DNA from: Paeniglutamicibacter psychrophenolicus
Lineage (GTDB): Bacteria; Actinomycetota; Actinomycetes; Actinomycetales; Micrococcaceae
DNA: 64,000 nucleotides
NCBI RefSeq assembly: GCF_017876575.1
Contig: NZ_JAGIOE010000001.1
Location: forward strand, 3,142,443-3,206,442
Direction of reading: 5' to 3'
The notes beneath the pieces were generated by a model. It was not told the origin of the DNA. It made no database searches and saw nothing but the letters and a program-made list of their open reading frames with translations. The position numbers and the translations under genes are program-made. This document shows positions 17,668 through 26,477 of the stretch, one piece after another. Numbering within the stretch: position 1 is the first letter of the stretch; each line of letters starts with the position of its first letter.

Positions 17668-18888
17668 CTAGGGCGACGATGGAAGGTGAGCGTTCAGGAA
17701 GAACCCGCTATCTCTCGGCCCCCATTTGATGCTCCCACCGGCGATTTCCACTCTCGCTTTGAGCCCGATGAGCCCATACCCTGTGCCGCCGGCAGAAGGA
17801 CTTTCTGACTTTCCGGATCCATCATCGGAAATGTTGAGAGTCAGCGAGTCAGGTTCCCACTGAAGCTCAATCAGCGCGTTCGTTCCAGGTCCGGCGTGCT
17901 TGGCAATGTTCGTCAGCGACTCCTGCACCACCCGGTAAGCCGCGTGGCCTACGCTGGCGTCAAGCTTCCAGGCCTGTCCCGTTTCCTTTACGTCCACGTG
18001 CACCCCCGCTGACCGGACAGGCTTGAGCAGCCATTCAAGGTCTCTAAGGGTCGGCAGCGGGCTTTGCTGTTCTTCGTTTGCCTTCTCACCGTGAAGCTTC
18101 AACAGTTTCAAAAGACGGGCAAGTTCCTGCGTCGCCTCGGTGCCAACGGACTCGATAACATCCAGAGCTTGGGCGGCACGTTGGGGATCCGAATCAATCA
18201 CTTTGCGTCCACCGGCGGCGTGCAGCGTCATCACGGTCACGGCATGGGAGACGATATCATGCAATTCCGCGGCGACATGCGCGCGTTCCTCGGCTATCGC
18301 GGCTTCAGCCCTGCGTTGCTCTTCTTCCAATGAACTAATGCGAAGGCGGTTTCGAGCAATAAAACGGCCGAAGGCCCAGGCCCCTCCCAGCCACACGGCT
18401 CCGGTACCGATGAACCAGAGATCATCCGAAAAGGTTCTGCCTCGTGACGAAACCAGGACGGGAACGGCGATTGCGATAACACAGGCAGCCAGGGAATGCC
18501 GCATCGACCGATCCGATGCCACTGCGGACAGCGCCACCAGGACTGCCATTACAGGCATGTACGGAACACGGAAAATTTCTGAGAAATTGAAATAGTTCGG
18601 AGTTAAGAAAATCTCGAAGAGCGCTTGATGTAGCAAAAGCCCGGCAAAAACCATCATCGGGGCGCGGTGCCGCCATAGGAGGGCAACAGATCCGCACGCC
18701 ACGTAAACAAGAGCTACTCCGGTCAGGACTCCAGAGAGTGAACCAGCGGTAGCCGGGAAAAAGCTGGCTAGCTCGATGGAGAATGCCAATACGACGACGA
18801 CGAAATCGGCCCTTGTGAAGACAAATGACCGATGCACCGCCGCCGGACCATGGCGCGCCACCTTGGTTACCGGATATTTTCGGACCAT
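17668..18888 (-). CDS. Two-component sensor histidine kinase (NarL-partner type)
   Basis: The 406-residue membrane kinase has four to five hydrophobic segments between about 28 and 175, then a dimerisation helix with phospho-acceptor His210 (AAELHDIVSHAVTVM, HisKA_3), and an ATPase domain with YRVVQESLTNIAKHAGP (N-box) and a late ISDDGSG (G-box). No extracytoplasmic sensor domain is evident, so it probably senses within the membrane. ATG 18888 has AGGTGG upstream. It follows its response regulator by 164 bases. Confidence 0.9.
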   Translation of the reverse strand: MVRKYPVTKVARHGPAAVHRSFVFTRADFVVVVLAFSIELASFFPATAGSLSGVLTGVALVYVACGSVALLWRHRAPMMVFAGLLLHQALFEIFLTPNYFNFSEIFRVPYMPVMAVLVALSAVASDRSMRHSLAACVIAIAVPVLVSSRGRTFSDDLWFIGTGAVWLGGAWAFGRFIARNRLRISSLEEEQRRAEAAIAEERAHVAAELHDIVSHAVTVMTLHAAGGRKVIDSDPQRAAQALDVIESVGTEATQELARLLKLLKLHGEKANEEQQSPLPTLRDLEWLLKPVRSAGVHVDVKETGQAWKLDASVGHAAYRVVQESLTNIAKHAGPGTNALIELQWEPDSLTLNISDDGSGKSESPSAGGTGYGLIGLKARVEIAGGSIKWGPRDSGFFLNAHLPSSP

Positions 18889-19052
18889 TGCCCACCTCAC
18901 AACGAGTTGCCAGACAAAGACTTTGTCTCTATCACCAGTCTGCCCCCAGGCACAGGTGCTCGTCATCCACCTTCCGCATGTCAGTGGCATACATCTGCGG
19001 GTTTAGCCGGGACCACGATAGTCATCGGGGACAGCCGCCCAGGCAGGAATGT

Positions 19053-19808
19053 TCAGCCACGCCCGTCCGGCTTGACCAGGCCCAACCGGTACGCCACCGC
19101 TACAGCCTGCGCGCGGTCCGCCACTCCAAGTTTCATGAGGATACGGTGCACGTGCGTTTTCACGGTCGCCTCACTCATAAATAGCTTTCCGGCGACGTCG
19201 GCGTTGTTCATTCCGCGAGCAATCGCGGCGAGCACTTCCCGTTCACGACGTGTCAGCATATCCAGCTCTGCAGGGGTGGGGAGAAGAGGCTCCGGTCTGT
19301 TGGAAAATTCCTCGAGAAGCTTATGGGTGACGCTCGGGTCAAGCCAGCCCGCTCCCCCGGCGAGGGCACGGATGGCGGATGCCAGGATGCGTGGCGCAGA
19401 GTTCTTAAGGATGAAGCCAGAAGCGCCGGCACGGAGGGCGGCATGGACGGCTTCATCTTCGTTGAAGGTGGTGAGTATCAGCACCGGTATCGCTTCCCTG
19501 CCCCCGGCATTGAACGCTTCGGAAGTGAGAATGCGGGTCGCCGTGACGCCGTCCATGATGGGCATACGAACATCCATCACCACGACATCGGGCTGAAGTC
19601 CCGCGACCATTTCCACACCTGCACGGCCGTCGCCAGCCTCCCCGACGACGACCATGTCGGGCTCAGACTCCAACAGCAAGGCAAGTCCCGCCCTGATCAG
19701 GGTTTCGTCGTCGACAAGGACAACCCGCAAACGGCCCTCTGATTCACCGGCCGTCAACGCGGCACCACCAGCGGCTTCGTGTGTCTTCCATGACTGGACA
19801 ATATCCAT
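19053..19808 (-). CDS. NarL/LuxR-family response regulator
   Basis: The 251-residue protein has a receiver domain with acidic pocket VDDE (32-35), phospho-acceptor Asp79 (VVVMDVRMP) and LTTFNEDEA, and a C-terminal LuxR HTH (LTRREREVLAAIARGMNN, then ATVKTHVHRILMKLGV). A 25-residue N-terminal extension precedes the receiver. It pairs with the HisKA_3 kinase downstream. The palindrome at 19970 and the divergent membrane-protein gene are its likely targets. Confidence 0.92.
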   Translation of the reverse strand: MDIVQSWKTHEAAGGAALTAGESEGRLRVVLVDDETLIRAGLALLLESEPDMVVVGEAGDGRAGVEMVAGLQPDVVVMDVRMPIMDGVTATRILTSEAFNAGGREAIPVLILTTFNEDEAVHAALRAGASGFILKNSAPRILASAIRALAGGAGWLDPSVTHKLLEEFSNRPEPLLPTPAELDMLTRREREVLAAIARGMNNADVAGKLFMSEATVKTHVHRILMKLGVADRAQAVAVAYRLGLVKPDGRG

Positions 19809-19969
19809 TCTGAAGCCGGAAAGCCATGGACAAACTCATCGAACGGATCGACCGGATCGACCAGCGCTACACCCTGCGACGTAGTCAATGACCGCGCAGC
19901 ATCCCCTACTGACGTACATCGGAATGGCAACCGTGGGTAGACGCGCTCCAGGCCCCCGGTGATCAACAC

Positions 19970-19981
19970 TGATAGCTATCA
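19970..19981. promoter_or_regulatory. Perfect 12-bp palindrome between response regulator and membrane-protein gene
   Basis: TGATAGCTATCA lies in the divergent intergenic region, 46 bases before the small ORF at 20028. It is a plausible binding site for the adjacent LuxR-type response regulator. No second copy was seen. Confidence 0.45.
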
Positions 19982-20027
19982 ATTCCATGAAAGAAAGATC
20001 ATGGACGAGAGCATCGGAGGAGTCATC

Positions 20028-20138
20028 ATGCATCAGATTTTCAAGCAGGCCGCAAGTGTGGCCACGTACGCGGGTCCATCGACGTCAGCGTTGAACAATG
20101 CGCTTGGAGCACTATGTCCTAACCGGGAGGAGCCATGA
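20028..20138 (+). CDS. Small 36-residue ORF with a strong ribosome-binding site
   Basis: ATG 20028 is preceded by GGAGGAG with five bases between, a near-perfect Shine-Dalgarno. The frame encodes MHQIFKQAASVATYAGPSTS... and stops in a TGA overlapping the next gene's ATG (ATGA at 20135). A leader peptide or a genuine small protein are both possible. It has no recognisable domain; a start at ATG 20001 in the same frame lacks a comparable site. Confidence 0.5.
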   Translation: MHQIFKQAASVATYAGPSTSALNNALGALCPNREEP

Positions 20139-20806
20139 AAACCATAGATAGGGTGGGAGCGTTTAGCGGAGCGGCATTCGTGTTGGTGGTCAATATTAGT
20201 AGCGCGTTGGTGGGTGAGGGTTCCAGCGGTGCGGATTCCCGCGGGCAGCGAGTTCTGGACGAGCAGCAGCGATTCGCCGCGAATCCGTGGACGGCTGTGG
20301 CCTTTGCCATGATATTCCTCGCGTTGGCGGCCTTCATGATGTTTGTTGGTTACTTGTGCTCTCGGGTGTGGAAAGCCGGGTGGCTCGCGACCACGGCCCT
20401 CATCGGAGGGACCCTCTCGATGCTGGCGTATCTCACCTCCGCGGCAATTGTGATGACCATATTCGTCCTCCGGGCCGACATGTCACCGGAACTCGCCCGG
20501 GCTCTGGAAGACCTTGATGGGGCAGGACATATGATGCAGCTGCTGACCTTGGGAGTGTTCGTGCTATTCGCTTCTGGCGCAGCATTGGTGACCCACACGC
20601 TCGGCCGGGTGCTGAGCTGGGCCGGCATGGCGATCGGTGCCACAAACATTGTCGTGCTCGCCGCAACCGGGTTAGCGACGAACGAGGAATTCTTCGCTTG
20701 GCCGTTTCTGCTGGTCCTGCTGTGGATGGTTGTGATCAGCCTTCGACTCGGCTTCGCCCGAAACCGGGATACGGCGCCTGCTGCCGTCGCAGCAACGGCA
20801 GGTTGA
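20135..20806 (+). CDS. Multi-pass membrane protein (DUF4386-like)
   Basis: The 223-residue protein has about six hydrophobic helices: after an N-terminal segment, near 53-75, 80-115, 130-155, 160-180 and 190-208. Charged loops carry RFAANPWTA and LRADMSPELARALEDLDGAG. No transport or catalytic motif is recognised. GGGAGGAGCC precedes the ATG. It is divergent from the two-component system and preceded by the small ORF, so it is a likely output gene of that system, perhaps in envelope stress. Confidence 0.75.
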   Translation: MKTIDRVGAFSGAAFVLVVNISSALVGEGSSGADSRGQRVLDEQQRFAANPWTAVAFAMIFLALAAFMMFVGYLCSRVWKAGWLATTALIGGTLSMLAYLTSAAIVMTIFVLRADMSPELARALEDLDGAGHMMQLLTLGVFVLFASGAALVTHTLGRVLSWAGMAIGATNIVVLAATGLATNEEFFAWPFLLVLLWMVVISLRLGFARNRDTAPAAVAATAG

Positions 20807-20831
20807 GGTCTCGGACGAAGGGTTCGAGGTG

Positions 20832-20862
20832 TCAGGCGGCCGACGCCTTGTCGGCCGCCTGA
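20832..20862. terminator. Bidirectional terminator hairpin
   Basis: A perfect 13-bp stem TCAGGCGGCCGAC / GTCGGCCGCCTGA with loop GCCTT lies between convergent genes ending at 20806 and 20937. Confidence 0.75.
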
Positions 20863-20936
20863 CCGGCCCCGGGTCCACGGGAGCATGGCCGAAATGGCAA
20901 CAGCGCGGGCAGAGCTCGAATCCATGACTTAGACCC

Positions 20937-21437
20937 CTAGGCGCGGGCCTGAACAAGATTGGCGAACGGCAAGCTTCCGTAGGATTGCTGGAACTGCGCA
21001 TGGTAGTTCGCCTGGGCCTCGTTGAGCGCATCCGCAGGCAATTCCTTCCATGCCACAAGCAAGGACCCCGCATCGGCCAGCTGCCAGATCAGTCGGCCGT
21101 CCCAGTGCCCTGGCGGCCTTCCCCTCCCGAAGTCCACAAATTCCTGGATCTGGCGTCGAAGCCCGCGGTTGCCCTTGCTTCCGGGGCCGGCCTTGCCGAT
21201 GAACAGCACATCCGCATCCGCCACCCATTCGGCGGATAGCTCGGCGTTGGCCAGTGAAGGGTTCTTCTTCTTGAAAACCCCTGCGGTGCTCTTGGCGAGG
21301 AACCGCGGCTCAAACCCCGCAGGACGCAACACGGCGAATATGCCCTGGTGTTGCGGAATCCGGTTGATCTCAAGGGCCTCGATGGGCCGGAATCCAGCGA
21401 ATCCATCGTCTTTGAGTGCTTTTTTGTCTAACTTCAT
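20937..21437 (-). CDS. Stand-alone GIY-YIG-like protein
   Basis: The 166-residue protein has a GIFAVLRP strand, then VLFIGKAGPGSKGNRGLRRQ with conserved G-K and arginines, a region resembling the second half of the GIY-YIG nuclease core, and HWDGRLIWQLADAGSLLVAWK. The canonical Y-x-Y is replaced by F-x-V and F-I-G-K, so nuclease activity is uncertain. AAGGA lies six bases before ATG 21437. It could be a nuclease or a non-catalytic DNA-binding relative. Confidence 0.55.
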   Translation of the reverse strand: MKLDKKALKDDGFAGFRPIEALEINRIPQHQGIFAVLRPAGFEPRFLAKSTAGVFKKKNPSLANAELSAEWVADADVLFIGKAGPGSKGNRGLRRQIQEFVDFGRGRPPGHWDGRLIWQLADAGSLLVAWKELPADALNEAQANYHAQFQQSYGSLPFANLVQARA

Positions 21438-21914
21438 CGGAATCCTTGGATCTGGGCGGCGGGATTGTTGTTGGGCTTTTTCCCGCGGGTGCGGTGAATC
21501 GCACCTCCGATGCTACCCGGCCGGCGTGGCGCAGCATTTCCCGATCCCCCGGGGAGTCCGAACCCCGAACCCGGCCAAGCCCTGCGTCCACTGGCCGCTG
21601 CTGTCCGGCTGCGGACACGTAGCCCCCCGCGGTCCCGTGCCCTTGCCCCATCGTGGCGGTCCCAGGCCAAAGGCGTTCGCAAGCCGGAAGCCGACGGTTG
21701 ATTCAGCGGCTGCGACGGGTTCCGGCACGGTCGAGTCGCTTCGGCCAAGGCAGCAGTATTACCTGGCTCTCTCGGATGAAATGGTCTGGTGGCTCGCCCC
21801 CTGTCCGAGGGCTATACAGCTCCCCGCCCTTGACCAATGCCGCGGGCCGGGTTGCAATGGAAGCAGGAGGCCCGGCATCCCAAGAATCCGGACCCTGGAC
21901 CTGGAGGTGGCGTG
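21438..21914. other. 477-base interval with no supported gene
   Basis: Both strands carry several short overlapping open frames with no ribosome-binding site, family resemblance or consistent codon use. It presumably holds the promoters of the flanking divergent genes. I see no clear operator or terminator. Confidence 0.5.
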
Positions 21915-22544
21915 GTGCTCGCCCCAACCCTTGGAGCGCTGGCCATGCTCGCTGGCGTCCTGACGACATGGGTCGTCAACACCCGACCCGCTTCCGAGCA
22001 GGACCCTGACGCCCGTTTCTGGTATGTCTTCACCGGCGCATGGGTGGTGGCACCGCTGGTCCTCGGTGCAAGCGTGATCGACCGAGGGATCGGCGTCGCG
22101 ACAGTGGCCGCGGTGGCAGGTACCGTCCTGGCCGCCAACAAGTATTCCTCCCGCGTCTTCCGACGCCGGGTGGACGCCGAACACCAATCGATTCTGGCGG
22201 CCGAGCACTCGGCCCTTGCCGCACGCCACGAATCGGTGCTCCGGGCTTGGAGCCGCTACGAACTGGATCCCGAAGCGGCCATCAACCATCCGTCAATGAA
22301 CGACGTCGGCAGCCCGCCGACCGCGGCCCTCGTCCGGGCCCTGGCTGCAGCCGAGGACCTTCGCCTCCAGCATCCGGAGCAGGAGTCGGGCGGGGTCGAT
22401 GCCGGCTACCGACAAGCAGTCATCGAACTGGAAACAGCCTTTCGGCAGGCCGAACTGGCCGAAACACGGGTCCCGGCCATCGTGGAAGCGCCGTCGTTGC
22501 GGACGTCGCGAACTTCGCCCCAACCGCAGGCGGGCGCCTGTTGA
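21915..22544 (+). CDS. Membrane protein with a soluble C-terminal tail
   Basis: The 209-residue protein has two adjacent hydrophobic segments (APTLGALAMLAGVLTTWVV at about 3-21 and a block at about 38-72), then a charged helical tail (AEHSALAARHESVLRAWSRY, LVRALAAAEDLRLQHPEQES). The start is chosen at GTG 21915 because GGAGG ends seven bases upstream; GTG 21912 is also possible. The family is widespread in Arthrobacter-like genomes but of unknown function. The tail looks like a coiled-coil or adaptor region. Confidence 0.65.
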   Translation: MLAPTLGALAMLAGVLTTWVVNTRPASEQDPDARFWYVFTGAWVVAPLVLGASVIDRGIGVATVAAVAGTVLAANKYSSRVFRRRVDAEHQSILAAEHSALAARHESVLRAWSRYELDPEAAINHPSMNDVGSPPTAALVRALAAAEDLRLQHPEQESGGVDAGYRQAVIELETAFRQAELAETRVPAIVEAPSLRTSRTSPQPQAGAC

Positions 22545-22798
22545 GCCACAGCCTGCCTCGCGGCACGGTGACGCCCCTGTATCGGGTCGGACCCACCGGT
22601 TAAGACCTGTTTTGGGGCCTCCTTCATCGCGTGGTGGCCCGTTGAGGTGCCGCCGTCGGCTTCGACAGGGAGCACCCGGGTGATGGCGGTAGGCTTAAAA
22701 TGTGACCAATTCCGTGCACCGCATGCCTTCCATGGGTTTTTTGGCGGCGTTACCCTGAGGCCATAAGGATTCACGTCAAACACAAGGAAGTGTTGGCC

Positions 22799-24673
22799 AT
22801 GGGCCTCGCACACGAAGTGGAGCGCGGAACATTCGAATCGGCGGACAAGGGCCTCAAGCGAAGTTTGTCCCTGACCCAGTTGCTTCTGTTGGGTGTCAGT
22901 GCACAGATCGGATCGGGCTGGCTCTTCGGGGTCCTGGCGGCCGCAGGCGTTGCGGGCCCCGCCGCCATCCTCTCCTGGATCATCGCCTCCGTCCTGGTTT
23001 TCCTGATCGCCCTGACCTACCTGGAACTCGGGGCGATGCTGCCCCGCTCCGGGGCAATTGTCAGGTACACCTTCCTGAGCCATGGCGCATTTTCGGGGTG
23101 GATCATTGGCTGGGCCTACTGGCTCTCCGTCGTTTCCATTCCTCCCATCGAGGCCGAGGCAACCTTGACCTACCTCGGCGGCCGATTCCCCGAAACCCAC
23201 TTCTTGACCACCGTTGACGGGGTGCAGCTGCTGAGTTGGCCAACAGGAATCCTCAGCGGTTTCGTTTTGATGTTCGTCTTCTTCGCCCTGAATTTTTTCG
23301 GCGCACGATTCCTGGCGGAGTCCAACCGCTGGGTGACCTTGTGGAAGATCGCCCTGCCGACCGTGACGTTCATCTTCCTGTTCTTCATCCTCAACGGCAG
23401 CAATTTCACTTCGTACGGTGGGTTCGCCCCGATGGGCGTGCCCCCGATCTTCCATGCCATCGCCACAACAGGGATCATCTTCTCCTTGTTGGGGTTCCGG
23501 CAGGCGCTGGACTACGGAGGGGAATCACGAAACCCGCAACGGGACGTCCCCTTGGCAACCATCGGCTCCATTGCCATTCCCGCAGTCATCTACACCTTGC
23601 TGCAGGTGGCCTTCATCGGTGCCATCAACTGGCAGGACATGGGCCTGGAAGGTGGCCAATGGGACAAGCTGGTCTCGGGCGGTTGGGCCGATGGCCCCTT
23701 GTTCCACGCCCTGGACTCGGCGAACATGGCCGCCCTGGCCGCCCTTGGCACCTTCCTGCTGATTGATGCCGCGATTTCGCCGCTAGCCACCGGTTGGGTG
23801 TATCTGGGCACCGGCTCGCGCACGGGCTACGGGTTGGGCGTGAACCGAAACATTCCACAAAAGTTCACCGCGAGCAACCGCTTCGGAATCCCCTGGCTGG
23901 CCCTGGCCGTCTCGGCGGTCGTCGGCTGCGTGTTCTTCGTCCCCGCACCGAGCTGGTACCAACTGGTCGGGTTCATCAGCTCCGCTGCAGTGCTGACCTA
24001 CATCATGGGCGGGGTCGGGCTTCCGGTCCTGCGCAAGACGGCCGGCGCCCTGAAACGGCCGTTCAAGCTACGGGCATACCGCTTCTGGTCCCCGGTCTCC
24101 TTCCTGGCTGCGGTGTTGATCCTTTATTGGAGCGGTTTCTCCACCCTGGCCAATGTCTTCACGGCCACATTCATTGGGCTGCCGTTCTTCACCGCGTACT
24201 ACGCCTGGAAGAGCGGATGGATAGCCGCCGTCCCCAGCGCGGTGATCAGTATCGTGTTCTTCATCCTGTGGATCTGGACAGCCACCGCGGGCGGCTGGGT
24301 CCTGAGCGGTGCGCAAGTCCAGCGTCCCGGCGGATGGCCATTCCCGGTCTACTACGCGGTCTTCTGCATACTGGTCATCGCATTCTGCGCCGCCTTGTGG
24401 TTGTTCAGCAACAAGACCGGCCGCAAGCATGTCAACGCCACCTGGTGGTTGGTATGGCTGCTGCTGGCGTCGCTGCTGGTGGGCTACCTTGGCGTTTACG
24501 GACCGCTGGACTCCCCGGTGTTCCGCTTCCCCTGGGGAATGGGAGTCGAACTGCTGGTCGGCATCGTGACCTACATATGGGCGATCCGGTCCGGCTTTGA
24601 CACCGACGAGATCCGGGAGATCGTGGCCAGCGAAACGGAAAGCGGCGGCGAGGTTGCTGCCACGGCAAATTGA
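22799..24673 (+). CDS. APC-superfamily permease (aspartate/proton symporter-like)
   Basis: The 624-residue integral membrane protein has at least 12 hydrophobic helices. Its first helix GVSAQIGSGWLFGVLAAAGVAGPAAILSW corresponds to the APC substrate-binding unwound region (G-S-G-W), followed by YLELGAMLPRSGAIVRY. Layout, including the LQVAFIGAI and LILYWSGF segments, resembles YveA-like aspartate:H+ symporters. It is about 100 residues longer than most because of an extended C-terminal pair of helices. AAGGAAG lies nine bases before ATG 22799. Substrate is inferred. Confidence 0.82.
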   Translation: MGLAHEVERGTFESADKGLKRSLSLTQLLLLGVSAQIGSGWLFGVLAAAGVAGPAAILSWIIASVLVFLIALTYLELGAMLPRSGAIVRYTFLSHGAFSGWIIGWAYWLSVVSIPPIEAEATLTYLGGRFPETHFLTTVDGVQLLSWPTGILSGFVLMFVFFALNFFGARFLAESNRWVTLWKIALPTVTFIFLFFILNGSNFTSYGGFAPMGVPPIFHAIATTGIIFSLLGFRQALDYGGESRNPQRDVPLATIGSIAIPAVIYTLLQVAFIGAINWQDMGLEGGQWDKLVSGGWADGPLFHALDSANMAALAALGTFLLIDAAISPLATGWVYLGTGSRTGYGLGVNRNIPQKFTASNRFGIPWLALAVSAVVGCVFFVPAPSWYQLVGFISSAAVLTYIMGGVGLPVLRKTAGALKRPFKLRAYRFWSPVSFLAAVLILYWSGFSTLANVFTATFIGLPFFTAYYAWKSGWIAAVPSAVISIVFFILWIWTATAGGWVLSGAQVQRPGGWPFPVYYAVFCILVIAFCAALWLFSNKTGRKHVNATWWLVWLLLASLLVGYLGVYGPLDSPVFRFPWGMGVELLVGIVTYIWAIRSGFDTDEIREIVASETESGGEVAATAN

Positions 24674-24780
24674 CCCCCTTCCCGAACTTCGTGCACGGAG
24701 AAGCACTGGCACGCTCGAACCACCGGCTTCGACCTTGGTGAAAGCCCTGCCTCGGTCGTAGCATCAAGACAGGAGCGGCG

Positions 24781-24843
24781 ATGGAAACTTTGAGCTTGGC
24801 AACCACATCAATTCCCTGCAGCCCGAAACGGCCAACACCATGA
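24781..24843 (+). CDS. 20-codon leader ORF coupled to the S53 protease gene
   Basis: ATG 24781 has AGGAG five bases upstream. The frame encodes 20 residues starting METLSLATTS and ends in a TGA that overlaps ATG 24840 (ATGA). The protease gene itself lacks a visible ribosome-binding site, so ribosomes terminating the leader probably restart on the protease. No attenuator structure was recognised between the two. Confidence 0.45.
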   Translation: METLSLATTSIPCSPKRPTP

Positions 24844-26477
24844 ACATCGATGCCAACCACTCCCGCCATTCCAATGATTCCCCGGCCTTCGTTCCGCTGC
24901 CTGGCAGCGAACGCGGCCCCGAGCCCGGACCTGCTGCCATGCCGGGCCTGCGCGCCCCGGCTCCCGAAGACCAGGAAATCGAGATCAGCGTCTACCTGCG
25001 CCGCGGAAAGCCGGTTCCCGAACAACTGCTTCCCGGCGGCCCGCCGGACGTCGGCCCCGGAACCGGCCATGGCGCGGATCCTTCGGACATCGAGTTGGCA
25101 ACCCGGACCCTGACTTCCTTGGGCGCCCGGATCATCCACGCCGATCCCCAAACACGCTGTCTTCGTGTCGGAGGATCCACCGGGACCCTGGCGGCGATCT
25201 TCGGCACCCGGCTGGAAATCCTCCACGGCAACGCCACCGCTCCACGGCGCCACCGCAACGGCGGGCTGTCCGTCCCGGCGGAGCTGGACGGGATCATCAC
25301 CGCGGTGCTCGGACTCGATGACAGGCCAGCGGCCCGGCCCCGGTTTCATTTCGCCCCGGCAGCAACGCAGAACGCCAGCTACACGCCGCTCGACCTGGCC
25401 CGCATCTACGATTTCCCCGCAGGAACCGACGGCAACGGATCGGTGATCGCCATCATCGAGCTTGGCGGTGGCTACGGGATGGCCGACCTGCAGGCCTACT
25501 TCTCCTCCCTGGAAATTCCCGTTCCGAAGGTCACCGCCATCGCTGTCAACGGCGCCAGGAACGTGCCCGGAGCCGACCCGCAGGGCGCCGACGGAGAGGT
25601 GCTGCTGGACATCGAGGTCGCCGGGGCCCTTGCACCGAAGGCGGAGATCAAGGTCTACTTTGCGCCCAACACCGATGCCGGGTTCATCGACGCAGTGTCC
25701 CGGGCTGCCCACGATTCCCCCACCCCGGCGGCGATCAGCATCAGCTGGGGGCAGGCCGAGGACCAATGGACGGAGCAGGCCCGCACCCAAATGGACGAGG
25801 CCTTCATCGACGCCACGCTGCTGGGAGCCACTGTCACCGCGGCTGCGGGCGACAACGGCAGCGCCGACAATGTCCCCGACGGGAGGAACCATGCCGACTT
25901 CCCCGCCTCCAGCCCGCACGCCCTGGCGTGCGGGGGCACCAGCCTGCTGGCGGATCCGCGCACCGGGAAGGTGGCCTCGGAAACCGTGTGGAACGACTCG
26001 ACGCATTCGGCAACCGGCGGCGGGGTTTCGGACGCCTTCGACGTCCCGGCGTGGCAGGGCCACCTGAGCGTGGCCACCGGCACCGCACCCGCCACTGCCC
26101 TGGCCGGGCGGGGCGTGCCCGACGTGGCGGCGGTGGCAGACCCGCGGACCGGGTACAAGGTGCGCGTCGACGGCAGCGACGTGGTCATTGGCGGCACCAG
26201 CGCCGTCGCCCCGCTCTGGGCGGCACTGCTGGCCCGTCTGTCCGGGGCCTCCGGGCACGGCGGCGGACTGCTGCAGCCGGCCCTCTACGCAGGCGCTCCC
26301 GCAGGCACCACTGGTGCCGCGTTCCGCGACATCATTGCCGGGAACAATGGAACATACCTGGCCACGACGGGCTGGGATGCCTGCACGGGCCTCGGCGTGC
26401 CGATCGGCACGGCCCTGGCAGGCCGCATCCGGGGTCCCGCACCCGCTATTTCTGCCCCGGGGCCGGACGCACCGTAA
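24840..26477 (+). CDS. S53 family serine-carboxyl peptidase (sedolisin/kumamolisin type)
   Basis: The 545-residue protein has an N-terminal pro-domain (about 40-170), then a catalytic domain with E253 and D257 (GEVLLDIEVAG), oxyanion Asp338 (AAAGDNGS) and nucleophile Ser454 (GGTSAVAPLW), the full Ser-Glu-Asp-Asp set of sedolisins. DIIAGNNGTY near the end resembles the calcium loop. These are acid-active endopeptidases, usually secreted. No signal peptide is visible, so the export route is unclear, as in other kumamolisin-like proteins. Its 3' end overlaps the convergent thioesterase gene by 32 bases. Confidence 0.9.
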   Translation: MNIDANHSRHSNDSPAFVPLPGSERGPEPGPAAMPGLRAPAPEDQEIEISVYLRRGKPVPEQLLPGGPPDVGPGTGHGADPSDIELATRTLTSLGARIIHADPQTRCLRVGGSTGTLAAIFGTRLEILHGNATAPRRHRNGGLSVPAELDGIITAVLGLDDRPAARPRFHFAPAATQNASYTPLDLARIYDFPAGTDGNGSVIAIIELGGGYGMADLQAYFSSLEIPVPKVTAIAVNGARNVPGADPQGADGEVLLDIEVAGALAPKAEIKVYFAPNTDAGFIDAVSRAAHDSPTPAAISISWGQAEDQWTEQARTQMDEAFIDATLLGATVTAAAGDNGSADNVPDGRNHADFPASSPHALACGGTSLLADPRTGKVASETVWNDSTHSATGGGVSDAFDVPAWQGHLSVATGTAPATALAGRGVPDVAAVADPRTGYKVRVDGSDVVIGGTSAVAPLWAALLARLSGASGHGGGLLQPALYAGAPAGTTGAAFRDIIAGNNGTYLATTGWDACTGLGVPIGTALAGRIRGPAPAISAPGPDAP

